64,000 nucleotides of DNA from Bacteroides sp. M10. Lineage in GTDB: Bacteria; Bacteroidota; Bacteroidia; Bacteroidales; Bacteroidaceae. The notes below the pieces were generated by a model. It worked only from the letters and a program-made list of their open reading frames with translations. It ran no database searches and was not told where the DNA came from. Of the stretch, positions 1-9,758 are shown in pieces (position 1 is the first letter of the stretch; each line of letters begins with the position of its first letter). The DNA lies in NCBI RefSeq assembly GCF_014334015.1, contig NZ_CP060488.1, forward strand, positions 2,066,501 to 2,130,500, written 5' to 3'. A program made the translations under genes and the position numbers.

Positions 1-1
1 T

Positions 2-886
2 ATTGAGGGCGGGATGACCAATCCGAGAGCTAATGTGGGCGCAGTATCCTCTAAAGGTGTCGACGGTAACATGACCTACAAGCAACAAATTGGCAAAGTG
101 CTTTTGACTGCACGTGCTAATGCCACGCTCTCAAAGAACGAAGTGAAGGAAAAAGATGAACAAGAGAACATTTATCCTTATAGGATGGAGCGTGGCTACC
201 GTGTCAACCAGGCTAAGGGATTTGTTGCATTGGGCTTGTTCAAGGATTACGATGACATCCGTAATAGCCCCAAACAGACTTTTGGCAATTATATGCCGGG
301 CGACATCAAGTATAAGGATGTCAATGGCGATGGTATCATCGACGATCAAGATCAAGTGGCTGTGGGGGCTACTACCGTACCCAACTTGGTATATGGTATA
401 GGTGTCTCCGCACAGTGGAAAGGTTTGGATGTGAATGTCCATTTCCAAGGAGCCGGGAAGTCTTCTTTCTTTATTGATGGAGAGGGGGTGCGTCCTTTTG
501 CTAGTGGCAACCGGGGTAATTTCTATCAGGAAGTAATAGGCGGACGTTGGATTTCAAAAGAAGAATCGGGTACAATAGCTACGGAAAATCCGCATGCCAA
601 ATATCCTCGCTTGAGCTATGGCTACAACGGCAACAACAACCGCAACTCATCTTACTGGTTGCGCAATGGGGCTTATCTGCGTTTGAAAACGCTGGAAGTG
701 GGCTACACACTGCCCAAAAAGATCGTAAATAGAATCCACTTCAACAACATTCGTATCTACATGATTGGCACCAATCTGATTACGTGGTCGAAGTTCAAGA
801 TGTGGGATCCGGAAATGAACAGCAGTAATGGTGCAACCTATCCGTTGGCCAAGTCTGTCACTGTGGGATTAAATGTTAACTTATAA
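2..886 (+). CDS. SusC/RagA-type TonB-dependent outer-membrane receptor, C-terminal part
   Basis: The frame is open to the left edge of the window, so only the last 294 residues are present. They are rich in alternating aromatic beta-strand segments. An aspartate-rich turn near residue 115 (DVNGDGIIDDQDQ) is typical of the SusC barrel. The end reads as a last barrel strand (TVGLNVNL). The family imports oligosaccharides across the outer membrane together with a SusD lipoprotein, and a SusD gene follows 4 bp after the stop. The plug domain and TonB box lie outside the window, so the substrate cannot be told. Family assignment is firm. Confidence 0.93.
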   Translation: MEGGMTNPRANVGAVSSKGVDGNMTYKQQIGKVLLTARANATLSKNEVKEKDEQENIYPYRMERGYRVNQAKGFVALGLFKDYDDIRNSPKQTFGNYMPGDIKYKDVNGDGIIDDQDQVAVGATTVPNLVYGIGVSAQWKGLDVNVHFQGAGKSSFFIDGEGVRPFASGNRGNFYQEVIGGRWISKEESGTIATENPHAKYPRLSYGYNGNNNRNSSYWLRNGAYLRLKTLEVGYTLPKKIVNRIHFNNIRIYMIGTNLITWSKFKMWDPEMNSSNGATYPLAKSVTVGLNVNL

Positions 887-890
887 CAAA

Positions 891-3005
891 ATGAAAGATA
901 TGAAATGGTTATATAATATGGTTATCACGTTTTTTGCTGCTGGCTGTTTGACGGCATGTAGTGATTATTTGGAGGTAGATTCCAATTTCAAAGACCGCTT
1001 GACAATTGAAAAAGTATTTACTGATAAGGATTATACGGATGCGTGGCTTTCCAATACTTATTCTTATTTGCGAGGCCAAAATCAAGATGTGGGTGGAAAA
1101 GAGAGCGTGCCTACGAATTTTGCCGATGACATTTATTGGGCGGATTGGAATGATGCGGGAAATGGTAAATCTACCAATGGTAGTTATTATTCTTTTTTCA
1201 GAAATGTGGAATACAATGAAAATTGGTATCAGGATTCTTATAAAGCGAGTTATTTAGGAATCAACAAGGCCTGTGTTTTCTTGAATAATATCCACATGAA
1301 CCAACAACTCACAGACGAAGAACGGGCTGATTATGCGGCACAGGCGCGTTTTGTCCGCGCCTATTACTATTGGTTGCTGTTACGCAAATACGGTCCAATC
1401 CCTTTGATTCCTGATGAAGGTGAAGACTATATGCAGGACTATGATGGCTTGGCTCGTCCGCGCAACACCTACGATGAGTGTGTGGAATACATCACTTCCG
1501 AATTGGTGAAAGCGGCACAAGATCTTCCGTTGGAACGTGGAGCCAACAACATCGCACGTCCCACCCGGGGTGCTGCTTTGGCTGCTCGTGCTAAAGTCCT
1601 CTTGTATGCCGCCAGTCCGCTAATGAATGGCAATACTGGCTCTTATGCGCAGCAAATGGTAGATGACAAAGGTAACAGACTTCTTGCTGCTGAATACGAT
1701 GAATCGAAATGGGCTAAAGCTGCCGCTGCCGCCCGAGACGTAATGGAATTACCGGGAAATAATGATGGTCATCGCTACCAATTGTATGTAAAGAGCCGCA
1801 TTACAAGTGGAACCGAAGATTATCCGGAAACAATAGAACCGTTTAAGGATAGAAATTTCTCGGAAAACAACTGGCCATACGGATATGCGGACATTGATCC
1901 GTTTGAGTCATATCGTTCCGTCTTCAATGGCGAACTCTCTGCTTCTGAAAATCCGGAGTTGATCTTTTCGCGTGTGGATAATATAGCTGTTAATAATACA
2001 TCAGCAGGAATCACTTCACCGGATGCTATTGCAAATATGGTGCTTCACCAATTGCCTACACTGGCCGGAGGTTGGGGTGTTCACGGAATGACTCAAAAGC
2101 AGTGTGACGCGTATTATATGAATGATGGTACGGATTGTCCGGGTAAGGATAAAGAGATTGGAAGAGGAGATGGAAGCAGCCGGCTAACCGGTTACGTGAC
2201 TTCTGATGATGTGGATGCCGGTCGTTTCAAACCGCTGCGTGCAGGTGTGTCTTTGCAATATGCTAACCGTGAGCCTCGTTTCTATGCGTCAGTTGGTTTT
2301 AATGGCAGTGTATGGAATATGACTTCATTCGGTGGCAAGCAAGGAGCTCCCCAGCCTAATCAGCAAGTCTGGTACTATCGAGGGACTTCAGAAGGATATA
2401 ATGGTGGTAATCGTATATTTACAGGTATCGGCATCAAGAAATATGTGAATCCTTATGATGCCAAATATCAGAATGAGCTTTTGTACAGACAAAAAGCAGA
2501 ACCGGCTATTCGTTATGCAGAAATTTTATTGATTTATGCCGAAGCGTTGAATGAATTGGGAGAGGGAGCAAGCTACGACATCCCTTCTTGGGATGGAAGT
2601 ATTACCTATACAGTTAGACGTGATGTGGAAGAGATGAAGAAAGGTATTCAGCCTGTTCGTATTCGGGCCGGTGTTCCTGATTATTCACCTACAGAATATC
2701 AGAATCAGGATGTTTTCCGAAAGAAGCTGAAACGCGAACGTCAGATTGAGTTGATGGGCGAGAATCATCGTTATTATGATTTGAGACGCTGGAAGATAGA
2801 CGCTCCTTTAGAGGAAGAAACGTTGATTTACGGATGTAATATGCTGATGGATGACGGTCATAAAGATCTATTCCATACACCTGTGGCTATTATGTCATTG
2901 CCTGTTCGCTTTGTGGAGAAAAGCTATTTCTGGCCATTTAGTCATGAACAGTTGCAACGTAACAAGCGTCTGACGCAAAACCCGGGATGGACTTATTATG
3001 ATTAA
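891..3005 (+). CDS. SusD/RagB-type nutrient-binding outer-membrane lipoprotein
   Basis: This is the surface glycan-binding partner of the SusC transporter. An ATG at 873 overlaps the susC end, but the ATG at 891, just after the susC stop, gives a normal signal peptide with lipobox LTAC, and a further ATG lies at 900. The protein is about 704 aa. It has the N-terminal SusD region (conserved YYYWLLLRKYG stretch), the TPR-like helical core (RPTRGAALAARAKVLLYA) and the C-terminal RERQIELMGENHRYYDLRRWK motif region of RagB/SusD proteins. It lies between susC and a SusE/F-position gene, which makes this a polysaccharide utilization locus. The call is sure; the ligand is unknown. Confidence 0.95.
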   Translation: MKDMKWLYNMVITFFAAGCLTACSDYLEVDSNFKDRLTIEKVFTDKDYTDAWLSNTYSYLRGQNQDVGGKESVPTNFADDIYWADWNDAGNGKSTNGSYYSFFRNVEYNENWYQDSYKASYLGINKACVFLNNIHMNQQLTDEERADYAAQARFVRAYYYWLLLRKYGPIPLIPDEGEDYMQDYDGLARPRNTYDECVEYITSELVKAAQDLPLERGANNIARPTRGAALAARAKVLLYAASPLMNGNTGSYAQQMVDDKGNRLLAAEYDESKWAKAAAAARDVMELPGNNDGHRYQLYVKSRITSGTEDYPETIEPFKDRNFSENNWPYGYADIDPFESYRSVFNGELSASENPELIFSRVDNIAVNNTSAGITSPDAIANMVLHQLPTLAGGWGVHGMTQKQCDAYYMNDGTDCPGKDKEIGRGDGSSRLTGYVTSDDVDAGRFKPLRAGVSLQYANREPRFYASVGFNGSVWNMTSFGGKQGAPQPNQQVWYYRGTSEGYNGGNRIFTGIGIKKYVNPYDAKYQNELLYRQKAEPAIRYAEILLIYAEALNELGEGASYDIPSWDGSITYTVRRDVEEMKKGIQPVRIRAGVPDYSPTEYQNQDVFRKKLKRERQIELMGENHRYYDLRRWKIDAPLEEETLIYGCNMLMDDGHKDLFHTPVAIMSLPVRFVEKSYFWPFSHEQLQRNKRLTQNPGWTYYD

Positions 3006-4011
3006 TCTTTATATGACAATGAATATGAAAGAAAAAATATATTATCTGTTATTTGCCGTGTTGATGGCTTTGTTTTGCACGGCTTGTAATGAAGAATGGA
3101 CCGATGAACAATATGAGCATTATGTTTCGTTTAAGGCACCGATGGATTATACGAGAGGTGTAACTGATATTTATGTGAAATACAAGCTGAATGGTGCGGT
3201 GACTTATCAACTGCCGGTTATTATGAGTGGCTCTACATTGCCCGGACACGATACAGAAGTGCAGATAGCGATAGACTCGGACACGTTGAAAAGTATCAAT
3301 TGGGAGTATTTTCACAATCGGACAGATCTATATTATAAGGAGCTTACCTCCGATTATTATGAGGTGGAGAACATGAATGTGGTAATTCCGGCAGATGATT
3401 GTATGGGATTGTTGAATGTCAATTTTAAATTAGGTGGGATAGACTTGGTAGATAAGTGGGTATTGCCGTTTACGATTAGAGAAAGTCCTACCGGCAGTTA
3501 TACTCCTCATCCTAGAAAGAACTACAAGAAAGCATTGTTGCGTGTTGTTCCTTTTAATGAATATTCCGGTATTTATTCAACAACCACAATGGAAGTCGGT
3601 TTTACTGATTCAGGGAATAAAATGACTACTAATACGCGTACGGCATCTGTAGTGGACGAACATTCTGTTTTCTTCTATGCAGGCTTGATGAATGAAGAAG
3701 AACTGGAACGTGGAAAGTATAAGATAATCTTCAGGTTTAACGATGACGGGACGGTTACGCTTTCTGCACCTGATCCGGACATTCGTTTCAATCCGATAAA
3801 AAATCCAACTTGGAAATTGGCGGAAAAAATGGACGTTTCGTTGCCATATCTAAAACATAAAACGATTACTATAGAAGGATTTAAATATGAATTTGATGAT
3901 GTCACATCTGTTCCTGGTACTCCTATAAGATATGTAGTTGAAGGGACTGTGAATATGGAACGTAAAATTAATATTCAGATTCCGGATGAAGATCAAGCAA
4001 TCGAATGGTAA
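2998..4011 (+). CDS. SusE/F-position surface lipoprotein (DUF4973/DUF4361-like)
   Basis: This is a predicted outer-membrane lipoprotein with lipobox FCTAC followed by an acidic stretch. The next residues (EHYVSFKAP) resemble the start of the tandem beta-sandwich proteins often encoded directly after susD. The first ATG overlaps the susD stop by 8 bp. Later ATGs at 3013, 3019 and 3025 give a cleaner signal peptide (MKEKIYYLLFAVLMALFCTAC), so the true start may be one of these. No catalytic motif is visible. By position it should help bind glycan at the cell surface. The domain name is from memory of the family and is less certain than the role. Confidence 0.72.
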   Translation: MINLYMTMNMKEKIYYLLFAVLMALFCTACNEEWTDEQYEHYVSFKAPMDYTRGVTDIYVKYKLNGAVTYQLPVIMSGSTLPGHDTEVQIAIDSDTLKSINWEYFHNRTDLYYKELTSDYYEVENMNVVIPADDCMGLLNVNFKLGGIDLVDKWVLPFTIRESPTGSYTPHPRKNYKKALLRVVPFNEYSGIYSTTTMEVGFTDSGNKMTTNTRTASVVDEHSVFFYAGLMNEEELERGKYKIIFRFNDDGTVTLSAPDPDIRFNPIKNPTWKLAEKMDVSLPYLKHKTITIEGFKYEFDDVTSVPGTPIRYVVEGTVNMERKINIQIPDEDQAIEW

Positions 4012-4032
4012 TAATTTGTAAGTCGGAGTGAT

Positions 4033-5955
4033 ATGTATAAATGGATTATATTAATGTTGGGATTATTTGCGTCACTGACCGCTTGTGCCAAAGTTAAGTT
4101 ATCTCCTTTATTTTCCGATAATATGGTACTTCAGCAAGAGGCTGAAGTACCTGTTTGGGGAAAAGCATCTCCAGAAATGCGAGTTATAGTGATTCCTTCA
4201 TGGAGTGGGGAGAAATATGAGAATATAGCTGACAGGACGGGTAATTGGAAAGTAAACATCAAAACCCCAAAAGCCGGGGGACCTTATCATTTAGAAATAA
4301 CGGATGGAGAAAAAGTAAGATTGGAGAATGTAATGATTGGTGAAGTATGGCTTTGTTCCGGTCAGTCGAATATGCAAATGCCAGTAGAAGGATGGGGCAA
4401 AGTGAAAAACTATCAACAAGAGGTGGCACAGGCCAATTACCCGGATATACGCTTGATGACTGTGAGTAATACTATTAGTCTAAGTCCGTCGCAGGAGTTT
4501 ACTGCTGTCGGAGGAGGATGGCAAGTGTGTTCATCGGTTACTATCCGGGAGTTTTCAGCAACAGCCTATTTTTTCGGTAGGGAAATAGCACGCACGCAGC
4601 AGGTACCGGTAGGACTTATCTGTGCCCATTGGGGCGGTACTAATATAGAGTCGTGGATAAGTGCTCAAGCATTGGGCGAAGTTCCCGATTTTGTTGAGCA
4701 ATTGAAGCTTATCCGAAGGTTGGGAAACAAGGATTGTGATTTACAGGCGGAGGAAGAACAAAGGCAGGCAAAGATTTTGTCGTTAGATAAAGGAATGAGA
4801 AATGGAAAGCCTTTTTGGAATACTCTTTCTCATAATGATGAAGGATGGATATCTCATTCTTTCCCCGGAAATATCGAAAAGACTTTTCCTGATTTTGATG
4901 GTATTGTTTGGGGGCGAAAGACGGTGGATATTCCAGAACAATGGGAGGGAAAACCGTTGAGTTTACACATGGGGTATGTGGATGACGAGGATATTACTTA
5001 TTTTAACGGAATCGAGATAGGGAGCACGAAAGGATATACTCGTTCCCGTACTTATGAAATACCGGGTAATTTAGTAAAAGCGGGCAAAGCTGTAATTACT
5101 GTTCGTATCGTGGATACTGGAGGAGGGTGTGGCATCGGAGGTGAAATGAAGTTAAGCAAAGATGTCGGAGACTGGATTCTTATATCTGGTGAATGGAAGT
5201 GTAAAGTTGCCGCTCAATCTCATATTGACCCAGTGTTTGAGATGAATCCGAATGTGCAAACTGTGCTTTATAATGGGATGATTCATCCATTGGCACCTTA
5301 CAAATTTCGTGGGGTTATTTGGTATCAGGGAGAGAATAATGTAGGGCGTGCTACACAATATAGGATATTGCTTCCATTACTTATTCAGAGCTGGCGTGAG
5401 GAATGGGGGAATGATTTTCCTTTCTACCTTGTGCAATTGGCTAATTATTTAGAGAGAGTAGATGAACCGGGAGACTCACAGTGGGCTGAATTACGAGAAG
5501 CGCAGCGTCAGACAGCTTTGTATTATGACAATGTAGGTATGGCCGTTACCATAGACATCGGCGATATGAATGATATTCATCCCAAAAACAAACAGGAAGT
5601 AGGGCATAGACTTGCCTTATTAGCACGTACCGATACCTATGGTGAGCGGATTGTTTGTAGTGGTCCGGTTTATCAGACCTACCGTGTGAAAGGAGACAGA
5701 GTTATCCTTTCTTTTGAGTGTGCAGACGGAGGATTAAAAACGTCTGATGGGGAAACTTTGACAGGGTTTGCCATAGCAGGGATAGACGGAAAATATCATT
5801 GGGCGGAAGCTGAAATTTGTGGAAATGAAATCATTGTATCATCGGAAATGGTAAAACATCCTTTGGCTGTTCGTTATGGATGGGGAGATAATCCTGCATG
5901 TAACTTAATTAACGGTGCAGGATTACCAGCCTCTTCATTTCAAACTTTACGTTAA
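4033..5955 (+). CDS. Sialate O-acetylesterase-type carbohydrate esterase (SGNH/SASA)
   Basis: A predicted exported 640-aa esterase that removes acetyl groups from sugars. The signal peptide ends near LTACAK, which may be a lipobox. A beta-sandwich precedes the SGNH hydrolase block I motif LCSGQSNMQMP near residue 112. A galactose-binding-like beta-domain (YFNGIEIGSTKGYTRSRTYE) is inserted in the middle. The block GVIWYQGEN and the C-terminal DMNDIHPKNK, holding the likely catalytic Asp-x-x-His, complete the triad. It sits in the same direction 21 bp after the previous gene, so it is probably part of the PUL operon. O-acetylated substrates such as pectins or acetylated sialic acids are possible; the true substrate is not shown. 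Confidence 0.9.
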   Translation: MYKWIILMLGLFASLTACAKVKLSPLFSDNMVLQQEAEVPVWGKASPEMRVIVIPSWSGEKYENIADRTGNWKVNIKTPKAGGPYHLEITDGEKVRLENVMIGEVWLCSGQSNMQMPVEGWGKVKNYQQEVAQANYPDIRLMTVSNTISLSPSQEFTAVGGGWQVCSSVTIREFSATAYFFGREIARTQQVPVGLICAHWGGTNIESWISAQALGEVPDFVEQLKLIRRLGNKDCDLQAEEEQRQAKILSLDKGMRNGKPFWNTLSHNDEGWISHSFPGNIEKTFPDFDGIVWGRKTVDIPEQWEGKPLSLHMGYVDDEDITYFNGIEIGSTKGYTRSRTYEIPGNLVKAGKAVITVRIVDTGGGCGIGGEMKLSKDVGDWILISGEWKCKVAAQSHIDPVFEMNPNVQTVLYNGMIHPLAPYKFRGVIWYQGENNVGRATQYRILLPLLIQSWREEWGNDFPFYLVQLANYLERVDEPGDSQWAELREAQRQTALYYDNVGMAVTIDIGDMNDIHPKNKQEVGHRLALLARTDTYGERIVCSGPVYQTYRVKGDRVILSFECADGGLKTSDGETLTGFAIAGIDGKYHWAEAEICGNEIIVSSEMVKHPLAVRYGWGDNPACNLINGAGLPASSFQTLR

Positions 5956-5973
5956 ACTTAAAAAACAAGAAAA

Positions 5974-7545
5974 ATGAAGAAACTTAACTTTTTATTTTTA
6001 GGCTTATTATCTTTTATGCCAATCTGGGGATGTAACAATGATGATTCATTACCGGAGGCTGTTGTTGAAGTCAAGGAAGTGCATAATGAAGATATTGTAT
6101 CAGTCATTGATTATGATATTAAGAATGATGGAACACAGATTGGTTCTCAACTTAATAATTTGGTCGGTCAGTCTTATGGGAAAACGCTTTATTTTCCTGC
6201 CGGAACTTATAACCTGACGGAGCCTATCGTTCTGCCATTGGAATATACCAAAAATGTAAACCTTATTTTTGATAAGAACGCAACGGTTAAAAGTGATGTC
6301 CATTTAGAGGCACTCATTAAAGTAGGCTACTCTGAAACCTATTTTACAGATGTTTCACTTCGGCGGTTTTCTTATATTGAAGGAGGAATCTTGGATTGTT
6401 ATAATGCGGACAATGGGATTCTTATTAATGGCAGAAAACAGATGGTGCAGATACGTACGATGAGTTTAGTGCGAGGACGCAATACACATATACGAATACA
6501 TGTTCCGGAAGGTGTTGGAACAGGGGGAAGTGGTAGCTCAGATACTAAAATCGACAATGTGACCATTCAAGGAATTTCATCGAATGACAATGTATATGGC
6601 ATTTATATAGATCAGTCTTGTTGTGATTGTAAGATTTCTGATACTTTTATTTATAGTACAAAAGAGGCTATTGTGACGAAATCGGCTGGTCATATATTGA
6701 ACAATGTACATATTCTCTCTTGGGATACTACTGGGGGGACTCATCTTGAGGATGGTAAGAATTATCGTTCAACAGTTGGAATACGTATAGCTAGTGGTGG
6801 ATTCTTCGTTTTCAACCAAGTCTATTATGATACGATTGATAGAGGAATCGTTGTGAATGAGGGTTATAGTCCTGATTTGATGTTAGACCAACAAATTTCT
6901 TTTTCATATTTGAATAATTTTGGAACCAGCTTTATTCAGGCAGGAGGAAATAACTCGGATTTGAAGGTGAAGTTATCCAATTCTACTTTTACTATTTTGA
7001 ATGATGATTTTAGAATTTTAGATTGTCCTGAAGTTTTAGTGGGATGGGACATTGCAGATAAATTTTCTTTCTTGAATTGTGTAGTTGCGAATCCGCAACG
7101 TTTGTATCCGTATGAAATGACTTTGATGCAGAAGCTTAGAGGAGTAAGTTCAGACGGAATTATATGGACGACTTTAGCTAATTGTGATACTAATTGGTAT
7201 GTGTTGGGTGCTGTTATTTCTTCTCCGATGCGAAGTTCTTTAGAAATGGATTTTACCGATGATTTGACTGCTAAACTCAATTTTACGTTCAAGGGTGGTA
7301 CTCCTTTTTTGCAAGGCTATGAATTGCAGGGGAAGGAAGCTGAGAATGTAGAACTTGGATATGCTGTCTCCGGTCAGTTCTGTGTATTATTATTCAGAGC
7401 AAAAAAGAATGCTTCTTTCAATCCGATCATCTATGATGTATTAGGCTCCGGACGGTTTATGCCGACTCCATATAAAGGTAAAAAGTATACGCCTGCTGAT
7501 TATGGAGTGAGTGATTCGGATATTAAGATTTTATCTCGTAAGTGA
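5974..7545 (+). CDS. Lipoprotein with right-handed parallel beta-helix (pectate-lyase-3-like fold)
   Basis: A 523-aa protein with a lipoprotein signal (MPIWGC then NNDDS). It opens with a pattern common to pectate-lyase-3/glycosyl-hydrolase-28-like proteins: IDYDIKNDGTQIGSQLNNL, then FPAGTYNLTEPIVLP. The middle has repeating short strands with hydrophobic and Asn spacing that read as beta-helix coils. A CCDCK cluster is unusual. No polysaccharide lyase active site can be confirmed. It follows the esterase by 18 bp and precedes the GH3 gene, so it should act on the same glycan at the surface or in the periplasm. It could be a lyase, a hydrolase or a binding protein. Confidence 0.72.
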   Translation: MKKLNFLFLGLLSFMPIWGCNNDDSLPEAVVEVKEVHNEDIVSVIDYDIKNDGTQIGSQLNNLVGQSYGKTLYFPAGTYNLTEPIVLPLEYTKNVNLIFDKNATVKSDVHLEALIKVGYSETYFTDVSLRRFSYIEGGILDCYNADNGILINGRKQMVQIRTMSLVRGRNTHIRIHVPEGVGTGGSGSSDTKIDNVTIQGISSNDNVYGIYIDQSCCDCKISDTFIYSTKEAIVTKSAGHILNNVHILSWDTTGGTHLEDGKNYRSTVGIRIASGGFFVFNQVYYDTIDRGIVVNEGYSPDLMLDQQISFSYLNNFGTSFIQAGGNNSDLKVKLSNSTFTILNDDFRILDCPEVLVGWDIADKFSFLNCVVANPQRLYPYEMTLMQKLRGVSSDGIIWTTLANCDTNWYVLGAVISSPMRSSLEMDFTDDLTAKLNFTFKGGTPFLQGYELQGKEAENVELGYAVSGQFCVLLFRAKKNASFNPIIYDVLGSGRFMPTPYKGKKYTPADYGVSDSDIKILSRK

Positions 7546-7586
7546 GTGACTAAATAATAAAATGAATATATAATGACGTTGTAAAT

Positions 7587-7865
7587 ATGAAGCGTAAATA
7601 TTTGTTGTTAAGTGCTTTATGTGTATTGCTGCTGTCTTCTTGTTCATCGTCTCTTAAAGAGGGTGATAAGGAAATGGATCAATATATTACAAATTTGATG
7701 GGAAAGATGACACTGCACGAAAAGTTGGGACAGTTGAATCTTCCTTCTGGTGGTGATTTGGTTACAGGCAATGTAAATAGTGAAGAGTTGGAAGGATTGG
7801 TTCGTAATCAGGAAATCGGTGGTTTTTTTAATGTGAAAGGAATAAGAAAGATTGTTGATTTGCAG
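7587..7865 (+). pseudogene. GH3 beta-glycosidase, 5' part, cut by conjugative transposon
   Basis: This is the N-terminal 93 codons of a glycoside hydrolase family 3 enzyme: lipoprotein signal (LLLSSC), then LMGKMTLHEKLGQLNLPSGG and FFNVKGIRKIVDLQ. The frame leaves GH3 homology exactly at the transposon end and runs on into transposon DNA to a stop at 7904. The family's next expected residues (RIAIDSTRLGIPLLVGADVIHGYET) appear in frame at 59459. Joining 7587-7865 to 59459-61459 gives 760 codons including the stop, a normal BglX-like length. The gene is therefore an insertion-split allele rather than a decayed one. Confidence 0.93.
7854..7865 (+). other. attL: attL: left junction of the conjugative transposon
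   Basis: The sequence GTTGATTTGC (7854-7863) fits the GTnnnTTTGC core recognised by IntDOT integrases. It is followed by AG, so TTTGCAG (7859-7865) is shared with the right junction at 59452-59458. Left of it is GH3 coding DNA, right of it element DNA. The crossover lies within the shared 7 bp. Confidence 0.85.
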
Positions 7866-8879
7866 CCGAGAAGTTACGAAAAGAGTGTAATTTATTGGAA
7901 ATGAGCGTAGGTTAATTGCTCTTGATAGTAATAGGTTACGATTTAGTTAGTTATCTACTGCATTATCCTTCTGCGCGTTGCGTAACCTTCAAAGAACTCT
8001 TCGTATGCAAAAGTAGCTATTTAATTCGAGATTTTGATATAAACTCCCGTTTTTTATCCCCTCATTCATAAGAATTTTCCGTAAAAGCGGTATTGTCCGT
8101 CGGCACACCATTGCCCAAAACGAGTTTGGAACAAACGTGTGCCGACTACCGCATAGCTGGAGAAAAGGGCATTGCCTCACGCCTAAACGATGTTTAGACA
8201 GATGAAGCAATGCCCCTTTCTTTTGCGCCTATGCCAAGAGGTGCTTTTACGGGTTTTCAAATGATTTTTCTTTTTTCGCTGTCTCTTTTGCCGGAAGCGG
8301 AAAGTGAATGCAGAGTGTGTCAGCCTGCCCCATGAATGAAACAGGCGCCCACACACAGCCGGACAAACCGGGAAGAATGATTGTTGCCACCCGGCTGAAC
8401 AAGTTCCGTCGGATCGGAAACAATCATACTTCCTTTGTTGTGGTTTGCCCTTTTCACGCTTCCGGTGATGTCTTTTTCCTTTTGGTGATTCTTTTTTTTA
8501 CGGATTTTCCCCTGAAGTTTTTTTCTACACAATCTGCCTCTGTTTTCGTTTACCTCCATTTTGCGCCTTTCAGTAAGCCGCATCAGTCAGTCATTTTCGT
8601 TCTGGGCGCAAAGGTAATTCCGGGATTGGACGGGAAAGCAAGGTCAAGCCTCCTGTTTTCGGTAAAAATCTCCAGCCCTGCGGGTAGTATTTTGACCGAA
8701 AAACCTTGCATTCCCTAATCCCTACCTTTTCAAGCACCCGAAACGAAAACGACCGATGCGACAGAAAGACGCATAAAAAAAATGTCGGATAAACGAGAGG
8801 CAGATAAGATAGTTTGAAACTCAACTCCCTCAGCTCTTGAATCCGCATTAAAAACAAAAAAATCAAAAACAGCGAAGAT
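7866..8879. other. Non-coding left end of the element with candidate integrase arm sites
   Basis: No convincing gene lies in this kilobase; the open frames here have atypical composition and no family resemblance. It holds GTTACGA at 7873-7879, GGTTACGA at 7934-7941 and the inverted copy CGTAACC at 7981-7987. The same motif occurs at the right end, so these are candidate arm-type binding sites for IntDOT. A long hairpin lies at 8167-8215. Positions 8220-8879 show T-rich stretches but no structure that I can interpret. Confidence 0.6.
8167..8215. terminator. Long hairpin, probable transcription barrier near the left end
   Basis: Outer arms GGGCATTGC (8167-8175) and GCAATGCCC (8207-8215) pair perfectly. 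Inner arms CTAAAC (8183-8188) and GTTTAG (8192-8197) extend the stem. It is followed by CTTTCTTTT on + and by CTTTTCT on -, so it may stop transcription in both directions, insulating chromosome and element. Confidence 0.55.
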
Positions 8880-9095
8880 ATGACGGCAACGGCAAATTTC
8901 AGACAAATGGCGCAACACATCGGGTTGGCGATATGCGGCTTGATGATGCGCACCGCCTTCGGGGTGTTCGGCATCCTTTGGGGCATCATCAGAGAGATTG
9001 TAAACGGAGTGTTCCGAGTGGCGATAGGTGTAATCGTGGCTATCCTTTCCACCATTGCCTTCTTTGGCTTCATCCTTTGGTTATTCACCCTTTAA
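8880..9095 (+). CDS. Small membrane protein of the element's left operon
   Basis: 71 aa with two predicted membrane segments (roughly residues 15-39 and 43-70, hydrophobic and rich in Ile, Val, Phe). No domain is recognised. It is the first gene of a tight + strand series that runs to 12225, opposite to the tra operon. Such small membrane ORFs are common at this end of CTnDOT-like elements, but their role is unknown. Confidence 0.62.
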   Translation: MTATANFRQMAQHIGLAICGLMMRTAFGVFGILWGIIREIVNGVFRVAIGVIVAILSTIAFFGFILWLFTL

Positions 9096-9106
9096 CCCTT
9101 ACCGAC

Positions 9107-9328
9107 ATGGCAAAAAGAAACAGCAAGACGGCAGCGCAGCAGTGCAGATATTACGAGGTGGACAACATCTTCGTGTATATGGTGGAAACGTACATCAACG
9201 GCAATTTTGAAACTTTCCGAAGATTGTACCACGAACTGAACAAGGACGCACGGAGGGATTTCATGGACTTCCTTCTCAGCGAGGTAGAGCCGACCTATTG
9301 GAGAGAGATACTGAAACAGATAATCTAA
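9107..9328 (+). CDS. Small conserved element protein, function unknown
   Basis: 73 aa. The ATG at 9107 follows the membrane-protein stop by 11 bp and is preferred over an upstream out-of-context start, because the sequence before it is out of frame with the real neighbour. It is acidic-aromatic (FVYMVETYINGNFETFRRLYHELNKDARRDF) and looks like a compact helical protein. No enzymatic motif is seen. It is in an operon with the PcfK- and PcfJ-like genes. Confidence 0.68.
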   Translation: MAKRNSKTAAQQCRYYEVDNIFVYMVETYINGNFETFRRLYHELNKDARRDFMDFLLSEVEPTYWREILKQII

Positions 9329-9341
9329 AAATGACAGCGAT

Positions 9342-9758
9342 ATGAAAGGAACAGACCATTTCAAGAGAACGATATATATGTACTTGGAACAGCGTGCGGA
9401 GGAAGATGCGCTATTTGCAAAGAAGTACCGCAACCCTGCCAAGAACATGGACGAGTGCGTGACCCACATTCTGAACTATGTGCAGAAAAGCGGTTGCAAC
9501 GGTTTCACGGACGGAGAGATATTCGGGCAAGCCATCCACTACTATGAGGAAAACGAGATAGAGGTGGGCAAACCGATGGACTGCCAAGTGGTTGTGAACC
9601 ACGTTGTGAAACTCACGGCAGAGGAAAAGGCGGAGGCACGTCAGAACGCTGTCCGCAAATACCAAGAGGAGGAACTCCGCAAGTTGCAGAACCGCCACAG
9701 ACCGTCAGCGAGAAAAGAAAACCAACCCCAACCCTCATTATTTGATTTAGGCTTATGA
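9342..9758 (+). CDS. PcfK-like protein
   Basis: 138 aa, resembling the PcfK-like family found beside PcfJ in Bacteroides conjugative elements. An N-terminal helical region (MDECVTHILNYVQKSG) is followed by a basic coiled segment, and the C-terminus is QPSLFDLGL. This tail looks like a sliding-clamp binding peptide, which suggests contact with the replication machinery. The stop overlaps the next ATG (ATGA), indicating translational coupling to the PcfJ-like gene. The family's biochemical role is not established. Confidence 0.75.
   Translation: MKGTDHFKRTIYMYLEQRAEEDALFAKKYRNPAKNMDECVTHILNYVQKSGCNGFTDGEIFGQAIHYYEENEIEVGKPMDCQVVVNHVVKLTAEEKAEARQNAVRKYQEEELRKLQNRHRPSARKENQPQPSLFDLGL

Noticed and set aside
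8308..9088. Open frames on both strands in the left end (136 and 165 aa)
   Set aside because: Composition is unlike the neighbours, they overlap the real + strand membrane-protein gene or each other, and no domain pattern is visible.
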